64,000 nt of DNA from Thalassospira profundimaris (GTDB lineage Bacteria; Pseudomonadota; Alphaproteobacteria; Rhodospirillales; Thalassospiraceae). Positions 17,651 through 25,875 of this stretch are shown here, piece after piece. Within the stretch, counting starts at the first letter, position 1, and every line of letters begins with the position of its first letter. The notes beneath the pieces were generated by a model. It searched no databases, was not told where the DNA came from, and saw nothing but the letters and a program-made list of their open reading frames with translations. The position numbers and the translations under genes are program-made. The stretch lies in the NCBI RefSeq assembly GCF_003326795.1, contig NZ_JPWI01000001.1, forward strand, positions 744,001-808,000, given 5' to 3'.

Positions 17651-18068
17651 GTGTTTTTCCTGAAGTCGCCACTGATAACAAGACAATAGACCGAGTCGTT
17701 TCGCAATTTTGCGATGGGCGGATCACTTTGTCCTGTTTTTTTTCAGTTGCAGGCTGAGATGCATATCACCCTGGTGGATCTTGTGGTTCTGTGCCGGCCT
17801 GCTAATTTTGTGGAGGGCGGGCTTAATATATTGGTTCGATATGTAATGATTTTAAGATATTCGAATGGTTTCAGCCTTGGCAATTGGACGGTCAGCTCAG
17901 ATCAGTTTGTAATTATTGTTAGAAGCAAGACCGGTACTTCTGATTGAAGAGTATGAAAAATTTACATTTTTTCTTCGCTGAACTATGCTTGCATGATAAT
18001 GGAACTGCCGAGTCTGATTGCATGTCAGGCGTGAGTGCAGCAGAAAAAAGACCATACGGGGTGACAAG
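17651..18068. other. Gene-free region upstream of the PAS gene
   Basis: A 418-bp AT-richer stretch between divergent genes. It should hold promoters for the hypothetical gene and for the PAS/chemotaxis pair, but no clear elements, RNA or repeat were recognised. Short open frames here look random. Confidence 0.5.
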
Positions 18069-18602
18069 GTGAGCGAGAAGCGTTCGGGCGTGCAACCATC
18101 CGGAAAGGAGCGCCATTTCAAGCCAGAAGAGCTGATTGTTAGCAAAACCGACCTTAAAGGTCATATTACCTATGCTAACGAGGTGTTTCTTCGGTTGTCG
18201 GACTACACCGAGAAAGAAGTTCTTGGTCAACCGCACTCAATGATCCGCCATCCGGATATGCCGCGCTGCATTTTCAAGTTGCTTTGGGATCATATCAGTT
18301 CGGGCAAAGAGATCTTTGCCTATGTGCTGAATATGGGTAAGAAGGGCGACCATTACTGGGTCTATGCCCACGTAACGCCGACATTCGACGCCAATCACAA
18401 GGTGATCGGATACCATTCGAACCGCCGGGTCGCCGATCCCAAGGTTCTGAGTGACAAAATTATTCCGCTTTATGCGGAGCTCCGCAAGATCGAGGAGAGC
18501 ACCAGCAATCGCAAGGAAGGCATGAATGCCGCCTATGACGCGCTTGCCCGGAAACTCTCGGATGCCGGTGTGGCATATGATCAATATATTCAAGGTCTCT
18601 AG
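18069..18602 (+). CDS. Single PAS-domain protein, Aer-like sensor
   Basis: A 177-residue soluble protein made mainly of one PAS domain. The sequence TYANEVFLRLSDYTEKE, LGQPHSMIRHPDMPRCIFK, and GDHYWVYAHVTPTFD resembles the FAD-binding PAS of the aerotaxis receptor Aer. There is no membrane segment and no signalling domain; the C-terminal 50 residues are helical. The start chosen is GTG at 18069 with GGGGTGACAAG upstream; the open frame begins at 18018. It lies 34 nt ahead of a soluble chemoreceptor gene, so the two probably form one sensory unit. Confidence 0.85.
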   Translation: MSEKRSGVQPSGKERHFKPEELIVSKTDLKGHITYANEVFLRLSDYTEKEVLGQPHSMIRHPDMPRCIFKLLWDHISSGKEIFAYVLNMGKKGDHYWVYAHVTPTFDANHKVIGYHSNRRVADPKVLSDKIIPLYAELRKIEESTSNRKEGMNAAYDALARKLSDAGVAYDQYIQGL

Positions 18603-18636
18603 GGGCGCATCCCAAATCGAAGGTTAGAGGTTCGCA

Positions 18637-19806
18637 ATGGCGATATTTGGTGGTTCGAAAACAGGTATCAAAAAGGCGCTGGACGTTGTTCTGGCAGCCG
18701 CTGATGGTAATTACGAAGCCCGTATTACCAATGTCGACAGTCATCCCGACATGCGTGACCTGTTTATCGCGATCAACCGGTTAATCGACCGCAATGATGC
18801 TTTCCTGCGCGAAAGTGCGGCATCAATGGGCGCTGTGTCGGAAAACCGTTACTATCGCCGTATTGTCGAGACCGGCCTTGTTGGTGAATATCTGTCATCA
18901 GCCAAGCGCATCAATGCGGCAACCGCCTCGATTGAACAGAAGCTTTCCGGTTTCTCGGAAATCCTTGGTGAATTCAAAAGTGGCTCGTTCGCGGCTGTTG
19001 ATGATATCGCCCATGCGGCTTCCGCCCTTGCCGATGCATCGGGCGAAGCCAATACCATTGCCCATGAAACCAGCACACGTTCGACCAATGTCGCGGCGGC
19101 TGCGCGCCAGACAGCAAGCAACGTGACCGAGGTTTCGTCGGCGTCCGAAGAACTTAACCGGTCGATCCGCGAAGTGTCGGAGCAGGCCCGGGAGTCGGTT
19201 GAAATTGCCAATCGTGCAAATGGTCTTGCCCAGGAAACCGATGGCCGTATCGGCGAGTTGGAAGCAGCCGCAGGCGAGATTGTCGAAGTTGTCAGCTTCA
19301 TTCGTGATATTGCGGCCCAGACCAACCTTCTGGCGCTGAACGCGACCATCGAAGCTGCGCGAGCCGGTGAAGCGGGCAAGGGCTTTGCCGTTGTTGCCAA
19401 CGAGGTCAAGGGTCTTGCCAACCAGACCAGCAAGGCAACTGAAAGCATCGAGGAAAAAGTTCAGGATATCCAGAACGCGATCGAGCAATCGGTTGGCGCG
19501 ATCCGCGAAATTGCCGGCGTGATTGATGATCTTGCCGTTCGTTCCGATACGATTTCGGGCAATGTCGAAACGCAGGCCAACCTGTCGTCAAACATCACGC
19601 GCAATGTCGAGCAGGCATCAAGCGGTGCGCAGGAAGTCACCGATAATATCACCGTCGTTTCGGATATGGCCGGGCGCACCGGTGTTGCTGCCGATACCAC
19701 GCGCGATATGGCCGGGCGTCTGGCAGAGCAATCGGAAAATCTGCGCAAGCATCTGGGCGGCTTTCTTGATACCATCGAGAAGCTTCTTTACACCGCCAAG
19801 AAATAG
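18637..19806 (+). CDS. Soluble methyl-accepting chemotaxis protein
   Basis: A 389-residue chemoreceptor without transmembrane segments or periplasmic domain. Residues 1-100 are helical and resemble the post-PAS linker of Aer-like receptors ([20 protein letters not shown]). The signalling hairpin tip is canonical ([18 protein letters not shown] and [15 protein letters not shown], about 225-265). No C-terminal methylation-enzyme-binding pentapeptide is present. Paired with the upstream PAS protein, it may carry the output half of a split energy or redox sensor. Confidence 0.92.
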   Translation: MAIFGGSKTGIKKALDVVLAAADGNYEARITNVDSHPDMRDLFIAINRLIDRNDAFLRESAASMGAVSENRYYRRIVETGLVGEYLSSAKRINAATASIEQKLSGFSEILGEFKSGSFAAVDDIAHAASALADASGEANTIAHETSTRSTNVAAAARQTASNVTEVSSASEELNRSIREVSEQARESVEIANRANGLAQETDGRIGELEAAAGEIVEVVSFIRDIAAQTNLLALNATIEAARAGEAGKGFAVVANEVKGLANQTSKATESIEEKVQDIQNAIEQSVGAIREIAGVIDDLAVRSDTISGNVETQANLSSNITRNVEQASSGAQEVTDNITVVSDMAGRTGVAADTTRDMAGRLAEQSENLRKHLGGFLDTIEKLLYTAKK

Positions 19807-19884
19807 CCGCTTTCGCGGGGCAACACATAGGCAGGGGGTCAATCCTGACGCCTTGCGGTCTTCTTGAGACAAGGAAACGGGGCC

Positions 19885-20922
19885 ATGCGCGTCTTCTTTA
19901 ATTCCCGTCATGATGCCCATGACGGGGCAGGCGAAATGCATCATGGACGGATGGTGCCCTGTTTTGAAAATGCCCGGCGCATTCCGATTATTCGAGATGC
20001 GGTTGCCCATGCGGTCAAGGCGCAGCTGGTTGATCCGGCCGACCACGGCATGGACCCCATCCGCGCCATTCACGACATTGATTATCTTGATTTCATCGAA
20101 ACGGCCTGGGACGAATGGACTAAGGCCGGAAAAAGCGGTGATGCCTTTCCCTATGTCTGGCCGACGGCAGGTTTTTCCGGTGGTCATCCCAAACATATCA
20201 GTGCGCGTCTGGGGCAGTTTGCCATTTCAAGCGACACCCCGATCACCTCAGGTACGTGGAAGGCGGCCTATTGGGGGGCGCAGACCGTCACCTCGGCGGC
20301 GGATGCCACATGGAATGATGGCGAAGCATCCTTTGCCCTGACCCGCCCGCCGGGGCATCATGCCCATGCCAACCGTTATGGCGGTTATTGCTTCCTGAAT
20401 AATTCCGCCATTGCTGCCCAGCAGATGATTACCAAGGGCGCAAAAAAGGTCGCGATCCTTGATATCGATTACCATCACGGCAACGGTACGCAGGATATTT
20501 TCTATGAGCGTGGCGACGTTCTGACGATTTCGATCCATGCCGATCCGACCCACCAGTTCCCGTTCTTCATGGGCTATGCCAATGAAACCGGTCGCAATGA
20601 CGGGCAGGGCGCGAACCTGAATATCCCGCTTTCCGGTGGCAGTGATTTCGGGGCCTGGGGACAGGGTTTTGCCAAGGCGATGCAAAAGATCGTCACCTGG
20701 CAGCCAGAAGCCCTTGTGATTGCGCTGGGTGTCGATGCCCATGAAGCAGAGCCGATCTGTGACTTCAAACTCCAGACCGATGATTTCAACCGGATCGGTC
20801 AGATGATCGGGCGGTTGGGACTTAAGACCGTTTTCGTCATGGAAGGCGGTTATGCCCATGACGTCATCGGGCTGAATGTTGCAGCCGTTCTGTCGGGATA
20901 TCTGGATCAGGCCAAACGCTGA
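19885..20922 (+). CDS. Acetylpolyamine amidohydrolase-like deacetylase
   Basis: A 345-residue zinc deacetylase of the histone deacetylase/AphA superfamily. Catalytic elements are RPPGHHA (two His), the zinc-binding DIDYHHGNGTQ, and the late Asp in LGVDAHEAEP; GGYAHDVIG ends the domain. Length and sequence fit bacterial acetylpolyamine amidohydrolases, which deacetylate acetylspermidine or acetylputrescine. The ATG at 19885 has AAGGAA 8 nt upstream; the frame opens at 19864 with TTG. It may provide another nitrogen source, but substrate is inferred only from the family. Confidence 0.85.
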   Translation: MRVFFNSRHDAHDGAGEMHHGRMVPCFENARRIPIIRDAVAHAVKAQLVDPADHGMDPIRAIHDIDYLDFIETAWDEWTKAGKSGDAFPYVWPTAGFSGGHPKHISARLGQFAISSDTPITSGTWKAAYWGAQTVTSAADATWNDGEASFALTRPPGHHAHANRYGGYCFLNNSAIAAQQMITKGAKKVAILDIDYHHGNGTQDIFYERGDVLTISIHADPTHQFPFFMGYANETGRNDGQGANLNIPLSGGSDFGAWGQGFAKAMQKIVTWQPEALVIALGVDAHEAEPICDFKLQTDDFNRIGQMIGRLGLKTVFVMEGGYAHDVIGLNVAAVLSGYLDQAKR

Positions 20923-20945
20923 TTCCCCGGATCGTGACCAAATCG

Positions 20946-20977
20946 AAAACGCCCCGTGCAAATTGCCGGGGCGTTTT
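20946..20977. terminator. Bidirectional terminator
   Basis: AAAACGCCCC pairs with GGGGCGTTTT around a 12-nt loop, giving A/T tracts on both sides. It lies between the convergent deacetylase and LysR genes. Confidence 0.9.
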
Positions 20978-20987
20978 GTTTTGGGTG

Positions 20988-21902
20988 TTATCGCTCCCAC
21001 GGTGGCGTGCCACCGAATTCGGATACCAGAAAATCAACAAAGGCGCGCACGCGGGTCGGCAAATACCGGTTTTCCGGATAAAGCGTATAGACCGCATGTG
21101 ACGGTGGCTGATAGTCGGGCAAGACGACCTTAAGCCTGCCTTCGCGAATATAATCGCCGACTTCCCAGTGTGATTTCAGGGAAATGCCATGGCCATCAAG
21201 GCACCAGCGGGTCAGGACTTCGCCATTGTCTGAATCCATCGAGCCGGAAACAGCAAGGGTTGCTGGGGCGTCATCCGCACCGGGGCCGGTTAGTGTCCAT
21301 TGATATTGACGCGAGCCCGGAAAACGCAGAAGCAGGCAATTGTGGTTCATCAGGTCAGAGGGAACCTTTGGCGTGCCGTTCTTTTCAAGATAATCCGGGC
21401 TTGCGACCAGCATGCGTTTATTGCTGGCAAGTTTGCGCACGATCAGCGAGCTTTCCTTAAGCTCGGCAATGCGGATGGCAAGGTCGACCTTGTCTTGCAA
21501 CAGATCAAGAAGCCGGTCGGAAAGATGCAGGCGTATCTGCACATCCGGGTTCTTTTCGACGAATTTCGGAATAATCGGCGCGACATATTTATTGCCAAAT
21601 GCCACCGGGCAGGTCAGCGTTACGGGACCGCGTGTGGTGTTTTTCTGATTGGCAATGGCGTTTTCGGCCTCCTGCATTTCACTGAGAATGCGCAGGCAAT
21701 GGCGGTAATAAACGTCGCCTTCTGTTGTCAGATTGACGCGGCGCGTGGTGCGGTTAAGGAGCCTTACACCAAGGCGTTCTTCAAGGCGGGCAATCCGGTT
21801 CGAGACGACGGCTGCTGAATGGCGAAGCTCGCGGCCTGCAGCAGAAAGGTTGCCCAGTTCGGCAACGCGGACAAAAATCTGGATGTCCTCAAAGTCGGAC
21901 AT
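20988..21902 (-). CDS. LysR-family regulator
   Basis: A 304-residue LysR-type regulator. The winged helix-turn-helix fills residues 1-60 (FVRVAELGNLSAAGRELRHSAAVVSN, then RLEERLGVRLLNRTTRRV). The rest is the effector-binding domain, with the short C-terminal motif YPENRYLPTRVRAFVDFL typical of the CrgA/YafC-like subgroup. It is divergent from puuD with 292 bp between the two starts, so puuD is a natural candidate target. The effector is unknown. Confidence 0.9.
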   Translation of the reverse strand: MSDFEDIQIFVRVAELGNLSAAGRELRHSAAVVSNRIARLEERLGVRLLNRTTRRVNLTTEGDVYYRHCLRILSEMQEAENAIANQKNTTRGPVTLTCPVAFGNKYVAPIIPKFVEKNPDVQIRLHLSDRLLDLLQDKVDLAIRIAELKESSLIVRKLASNKRMLVASPDYLEKNGTPKVPSDLMNHNCLLLRFPGSRQYQWTLTGPGADDAPATLAVSGSMDSDNGEVLTRWCLDGHGISLKSHWEVGDYIREGRLKVVLPDYQPPSHAVYTLYPENRYLPTRVRAFVDFLVSEFGGTPPWER

Positions 21903-22194
21903 GGTGCGGGAAGCTCCTGACGTGACGTGAATTCTGGCGTTTATTATCGTTCTATATTCAATTTCAGAGTTGGGACTGTGCCATTTTAAAGAATGGTTTG
22001 AAAGTCATTTCGATTATGCTCGACCCCTTAATAATAGAGGCGGTGGGACGCCTATGTTAGGAGAAGATAAGAGATTGATTTGAATGGTTCCGGACTGCAT
22101 GGGGATATGCGGACCGGATTACGACCATCAGAGGGGCGGCCCGCGCGCAGCGAAACATGACCTGCTGCCGGGCGAGACGGAGGTTTCAGACACC

Positions 22195-23391
22195 GTGGAT
22201 ATTCTGTTTCAGGACTGGATCAATCTGATCCTGCGCTGGGCGCATCTGATTACGGGCATCGCCTGGATCGGGTCTTCGTTCTATTTCGTCTGGCTTGATC
22301 TGAGCTTGCGCAAGCGTCCGGGCATGGATGAAGGCGTCTATGGCGAAGCATGGATGGTCCATGGCGGCGGGTTTTACCATGTCAATAAATGGATGGTCGC
22401 ACCTAGCACCATGCCACCCGAACTGCACTGGTTCAAATACGAGGCCTATTTTACCTGGATTACCGGCTTCGCACTTTTGGTGACGATGTATTACTGGAGT
22501 GCGGAAAGCTATCTGATTGACCCGAGCGTTCTGGCGCTGAGCAAGATGGATGCGATCCTGATTGGTCTTGGCAGCCTGTTTGCCGGTTGGGTGATTTACG
22601 ACATTATCTGCAAAAGTTCGATCGGCAAGCGCACCGATACACTTGCGGTCGCCCTTTTCATTCTGATCATGGTCGCAAGCTATCTGTTTACCCACGTGTT
22701 TAGCGGTCGTGGTGCCTTTATCCATGTGGGGGCGATGATTGGTACAATCATGGCTGCCAACGTGTTTCGCATCATCATCCCGAACCAGAAAAAGGTGGTC
22801 GCAAGCCTGATGGCGGGCGAGAAGCCCGATCCGAAACTGGGACTTCAGGCCAAGCAGCGCTCAACCCATAACAACTATCTGACACTGCCGGTTTTGCTGA
22901 TGATGATCAGCAACCATTATTCGATGCTGTTTTCCCATGATCAGTCATGGGTGATTGTCGGCTTGATCCTGATTATTGGTGGGCTGGTGCGGCATTTCTT
23001 TAACACGCGCAATGCTGGCGGGACGGGCAAGGCGATTGTCTGGCAGTTGCCAGCAGCAGCCCTAGGCATGGCCATTCTTGCGATGTTTGCATCTTATGAT
23101 CCGAAAGCGATCAAGCTTGCAGATGAGGACATCATTAGCCGGGATCACGCATTGGCAATTGTGCAAACCCGTTGCACCAGCTGTCATTCGGCCAATCCGC
23201 GCGATGAAGGGTTTGACGAAGCTCCGGCGGGGGTGATGTTTGATGATATTGCCCAGATCGAAGCCAATGCGCAGCGCATTCTGGCGCAGGCTGTCATCGG
23301 ACGCGCCATGCCACTTGGCAATATGACAGAAATGACCGACGAGGAGCGTGCCCAGCTTGGGCAGTGGATCCGTGCGGGCATGCCGGAATAG
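22195..23391 (+). CDS. puuD: Membrane-bound urate oxidase with cytochrome c domain
   Basis: About 398 residues. The N-terminal 300 form a multi-helix membrane domain with conserved GIAWIGSSFYFVWLD, MVHGGGFYHV and NNYLTLPVLLMMISNHY. The C-terminal 90 residues form a cytochrome c domain with the haem-binding CTSCH near residue 327 and a likely Met ligand in RAMPLGNM. PuuD proteins oxidise urate to 5-hydroxyisourate and pass electrons to the respiratory chain, not to O2 directly. GTG at 22195 (GGAGG 11 nt upstream) is preferred; ATG at 22084 is in frame but adds an unconserved polar stretch. Confidence 0.92.
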   Translation: MDILFQDWINLILRWAHLITGIAWIGSSFYFVWLDLSLRKRPGMDEGVYGEAWMVHGGGFYHVNKWMVAPSTMPPELHWFKYEAYFTWITGFALLVTMYYWSAESYLIDPSVLALSKMDAILIGLGSLFAGWVIYDIICKSSIGKRTDTLAVALFILIMVASYLFTHVFSGRGAFIHVGAMIGTIMAANVFRIIIPNQKKVVASLMAGEKPDPKLGLQAKQRSTHNNYLTLPVLLMMISNHYSMLFSHDQSWVIVGLILIIGGLVRHFFNTRNAGGTGKAIVWQLPAAALGMAILAMFASYDPKAIKLADEDIISRDHALAIVQTRCTSCHSANPRDEGFDEAPAGVMFDDIAQIEANAQRILAQAVIGRAMPLGNMTEMTDEERAQLGQWIRAGMPE

Positions 23392-23419
23392 GTTCTTTCC
23401 TTTCCCGGTTATTCAGCAG

Positions 23420-23451
23420 AAAGGGCGGTCGCGTGATGCGGCCGCCCTTTT
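23420..23451. terminator. Terminator between puuD and the hydrolase gene
   Basis: AAAGGGCGG pairs with CCGCCCTTT, with extra pairing inside the loop, followed by T residues. It can serve both convergent genes. Confidence 0.8.
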
Positions 23452-23501
23452 GCGTACCGTGCTGATCAGGGCCAGCGGGGCTGGGGGATCAGTTTGTGGC
23501 C

Positions 23502-24485
23502 CTAGACGTCCGCGCGGTAATTCATTGGCACCCAGTCATACATGGTTTCGTCCTCGCGGACGTGACCGATACCCGGGAAAGCAATGTGACATCCGGCCAC
23601 CAGATACTTTTCCTTTACCGCTTCGGCAAAGGCAGCCTCGCGGGATTTGATGGCCATGTTGGTATCGCCATCAAAGGCAATGGCAACATTGGGATCGTCA
23701 AATTGCACCACATCGCCATGGGTGATGTCGCCCCAATAGACAAACTTCTCGCCCTTGCTTTCGATCCAGAGTGCGCTGTGACCCGGCGTGTGGCCGGGAC
23801 GGGACGTTGTATTGACCATGCCCGGAATGGCCGGGGCATCGGCTGCGAACTGTTCGAGTTTGCCGCTATCGATGTAGGGTGTCAGGGCGGCGACCGCCTG
23901 ATCAAAGAAGCCCTTGGTGTCCTCGGGGGCATTTGCCTTGTTCTCGGCACTCAGCCAGAAGGCCTTGTCGGCTTCGGGCACGTGAACTGTTGCATTGGGA
24001 AAGACCTTGTTGCCACCCAGCATCAGGCCACCCGTGTGATCGGGGTGAATATGGGTGATCACGACATCATCAACCTGATCGGGATGATAGCCCGATGCGA
24101 TCATGTTGGCCGGAAGCTTGCCCAGTGCCGGCCCCATCAGATCGCTGCTGCCGGCATCAAGGAGTACCAGCCGATCACCGAAATTCAGCAAATAGGCATT
24201 GACCGAAAGACGGGTTGGCGTGCCCTGAAATGCATTGGCAAGGGCAAGGCGTGCCTGTTCGGGCGTGGTGTTGACGTAAAGATCGGCCATCGGAAACAGG
24301 CCGGTGCCATCAGAAAGGGCCGTGACTTCGATATCGCCGACCATCAGGCGGTAATAGCCGGGGGCCTGTGTGCCGACAAGCGGGGCTTTTGCCTTGGCGG
24401 CAAGCGGGATGAAAACCGTGCTGCCGATTGCACCGACGGCACCAGCGGCAAGCGTCCCTTTAAGTATTTCGCGACGTGATAACAT
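23502..24485 (-). CDS. Tat-exported metallo-beta-lactamase-fold hydrolase
   Basis: A 327-residue protein with a twin-arginine signal (SRREILKGTLAAGAVGA) and a probable cleavage site in the AKAKA region near residue 33. The MBL-fold zinc site is HIHPDHTGG, then HTPGHSA, GDITH and a late His in AGCHIAFPG. Periplasmic members include quorum-quenching and quinolone-processing hydrolases, but no substrate can be named. ATG at 24485 has GAGGGAAAAGAAA upstream. It is divergent from a LysR gene 91 bp away, which probably controls it. Confidence 0.87.
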   Translation of the reverse strand: MLSRREILKGTLAAGAVGAIGSTVFIPLAAKAKAPLVGTQAPGYYRLMVGDIEVTALSDGTGLFPMADLYVNTTPEQARLALANAFQGTPTRLSVNAYLLNFGDRLVLLDAGSSDLMGPALGKLPANMIASGYHPDQVDDVVITHIHPDHTGGLMLGGNKVFPNATVHVPEADKAFWLSAENKANAPEDTKGFFDQAVAALTPYIDSGKLEQFAADAPAIPGMVNTTSRPGHTPGHSALWIESKGEKFVYWGDITHGDVVQFDDPNVAIAFDGDTNMAIKSREAAFAEAVKEKYLVAGCHIAFPGIGHVREDETMYDWVPMNYRADV

Positions 24486-24576
24486 TTTCTTTTCCCTCAA
24501 ATCATGCTGGTGGGGAACCAGCGGGTTGTAAGCTTCTGGGGAAAAGCTATAGTGGGCTCAGTCAGTAATCAAATCG

Positions 24577-25539
24577 ATGCCAGTCATGGATAATATTGAT
24601 CATTTCAATTTAAGGTCTTTTGATCTCAATCTCATGATTGCGTTTGACGCAATGATGCAAGAGATGAGCGTGACCAAGGCGGCAGAGAAGCTGCGCATTG
24701 GTCAATCGGCGATGAGCCACAATTTGTCGACCCTGCGCATGTTGCTGGCCGATGAATTGTTTGTGCGTGTCGGACAAAAAATGCAACCGACGGCGAAGGC
24801 GCGGGCGCTGGCAGGACCAGTACGCACGGCGCTGTCTCAGGCGCAAAATGCGCTTCAGGCAACGGATTGTTTTGATCCGGCCAAGGCCGAACGGCTTTTT
24901 CGTCTGGGTGTAACCGGCGAAATGGAAATGATCCTTTTGCCGGAATTGCTCCGTCATTTGCAGGGCGTGTCACCGGGAATCAAGATCCTGAGCCGGCCGA
25001 TCACGTCGGACAATGTTGATAACATGATCAATAATGGCGAGATTGATCTGGCAATTGGCTGCAAAAGCCAATTGCAATCGGGATATCACGGCGAAGTGCT
25101 GTTTAATTCCGAGGTCGCATGCTGTTTCAATCCGGAGTTGACCGGTTTGAGTGCTCCGGTATCGCGTGCGGAATATCTGGCATCGCGCCATGCGGTGCTG
25201 TCGCAGACCGAAAATGTTGCCGGATGTGTTGGTGTTGCCTTGCAGGGGCTTGGCATTGATCTGAATGTGGTTTTGGCAGCACCCGATTTCATGCCGCTTC
25301 TTGCCGCGGCCCGCAACAGCCCGGTTGTTGCAACCGTACCATGCCGGATCGCCAATCAGTATGCGCCGTTATTCGGGTTGTCTTTCTGTCCGATGCCGAT
25401 TGATGTCATGTTCCCGCCTGTGACCATGAACTGGGCGATCTGGACGGACAAGGATGCCGGACTTGTGTGGTTGCGCGATCAGATCCGGACCGTGATTGAT
25501 TCGATTGCCCCGGATCGTGTCACGCTGGCTGCGGAATAA
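24577..25539 (+). CDS. LysR-family regulator
   Basis: A 320-residue LysR regulator of the NodD/PcpR-like subgroup: NLRSFDLNLMIAFDAMMQEMSV leads into the helix-turn-helix KAAEKLRIGQSAMSHNLSTL. The effector domain spans about 95-310. The start is 24577 or 24586; neither has a clear ribosome site. It is divergent from the Tat-exported hydrolase. A perfect 11-bp hairpin follows its stop. Confidence 0.88.
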   Translation: MPVMDNIDHFNLRSFDLNLMIAFDAMMQEMSVTKAAEKLRIGQSAMSHNLSTLRMLLADELFVRVGQKMQPTAKARALAGPVRTALSQAQNALQATDCFDPAKAERLFRLGVTGEMEMILLPELLRHLQGVSPGIKILSRPITSDNVDNMINNGEIDLAIGCKSQLQSGYHGEVLFNSEVACCFNPELTGLSAPVSRAEYLASRHAVLSQTENVAGCVGVALQGLGIDLNVVLAAPDFMPLLAAARNSPVVATVPCRIANQYAPLFGLSFCPMPIDVMFPPVTMNWAIWTDKDAGLVWLRDQIRTVIDSIAPDRVTLAAE

Positions 25540-25542
25540 TAA

Positions 25543-25568
25543 CGCCTCGCCGGAAAACCGGCGAGGCG
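25543..25568 (+). terminator. Strong hairpin after the LysR gene
   Basis: CGCCTCGCCGG-AAAA-CCGGCGAGGCG is a perfect 11-bp stem with a 4-nt loop directly after the stop codon. It lacks a T-run, so it may stabilise the 3' end more than terminate. Confidence 0.6.
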
Positions 25569-25596
25569 AGAAGCTGCTCCCGACGGGGAGAATTGT

Positions 25597-25615
25597 GGTG
25601 CAATAATCGCAGTGG
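25597..25615 (+). repeat. Upstream copy of a direct repeat before urtA
   Basis: GGTGCAATAATCGCAGTGG here recurs at 25846-25866 with two extra bases inside (GGTGCAATAA-AC-TCGCAGTGG). This copy begins within TGGTGCA, which equals one half of the NtrC consensus. The other copy lies at the expected transcription start. Confidence 0.6.
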
Positions 25616-25818
25616 CAGCAAAACTTCTGTCCCTCAGATAAGCGGCAAAGATTGCGGCGTCAATGTGATTAAAAAATGTTCATTATTTAATCTATGATTG
25701 AAAAATAATCATACAAAATGCAGTTTGCGCAAATATTCTCCCTAAACCGGCTGTAAAATAGACGCATATTGCGTGGAAAACCGGCGATTCTTGATTTTAT
25801 TCTACTGCCGAAAGAATC

Positions 25819-25834
25819 TGGCACGGTTTTAGCA
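25819..25834 (+). promoter_or_regulatory. Sigma-54 promoter of urtABCDE
   Basis: TGGCACGGTTTTAGCA matches the -24/-12 consensus TGGCACG-N4-TTGCA at all but one position, with the required 10 bases between the GG and GC pairs. The predicted transcription start is near 25845, giving a 30-nt leader to the urtA ATG. Sigma-54 control under NtrC is the usual mode for nitrogen scavenging. Confidence 0.82.
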
Positions 25835-25875
25835 AGTATCACTGCGGTGCAATAAACTCGCAGTGGAGGCTATAA

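Noticed and set aside
17714-17947. 77-codon plus-strand ORF before the PAS gene
   Set aside because: No ribosome site or recognisable feature; base composition is that of the surrounding non-coding DNA.
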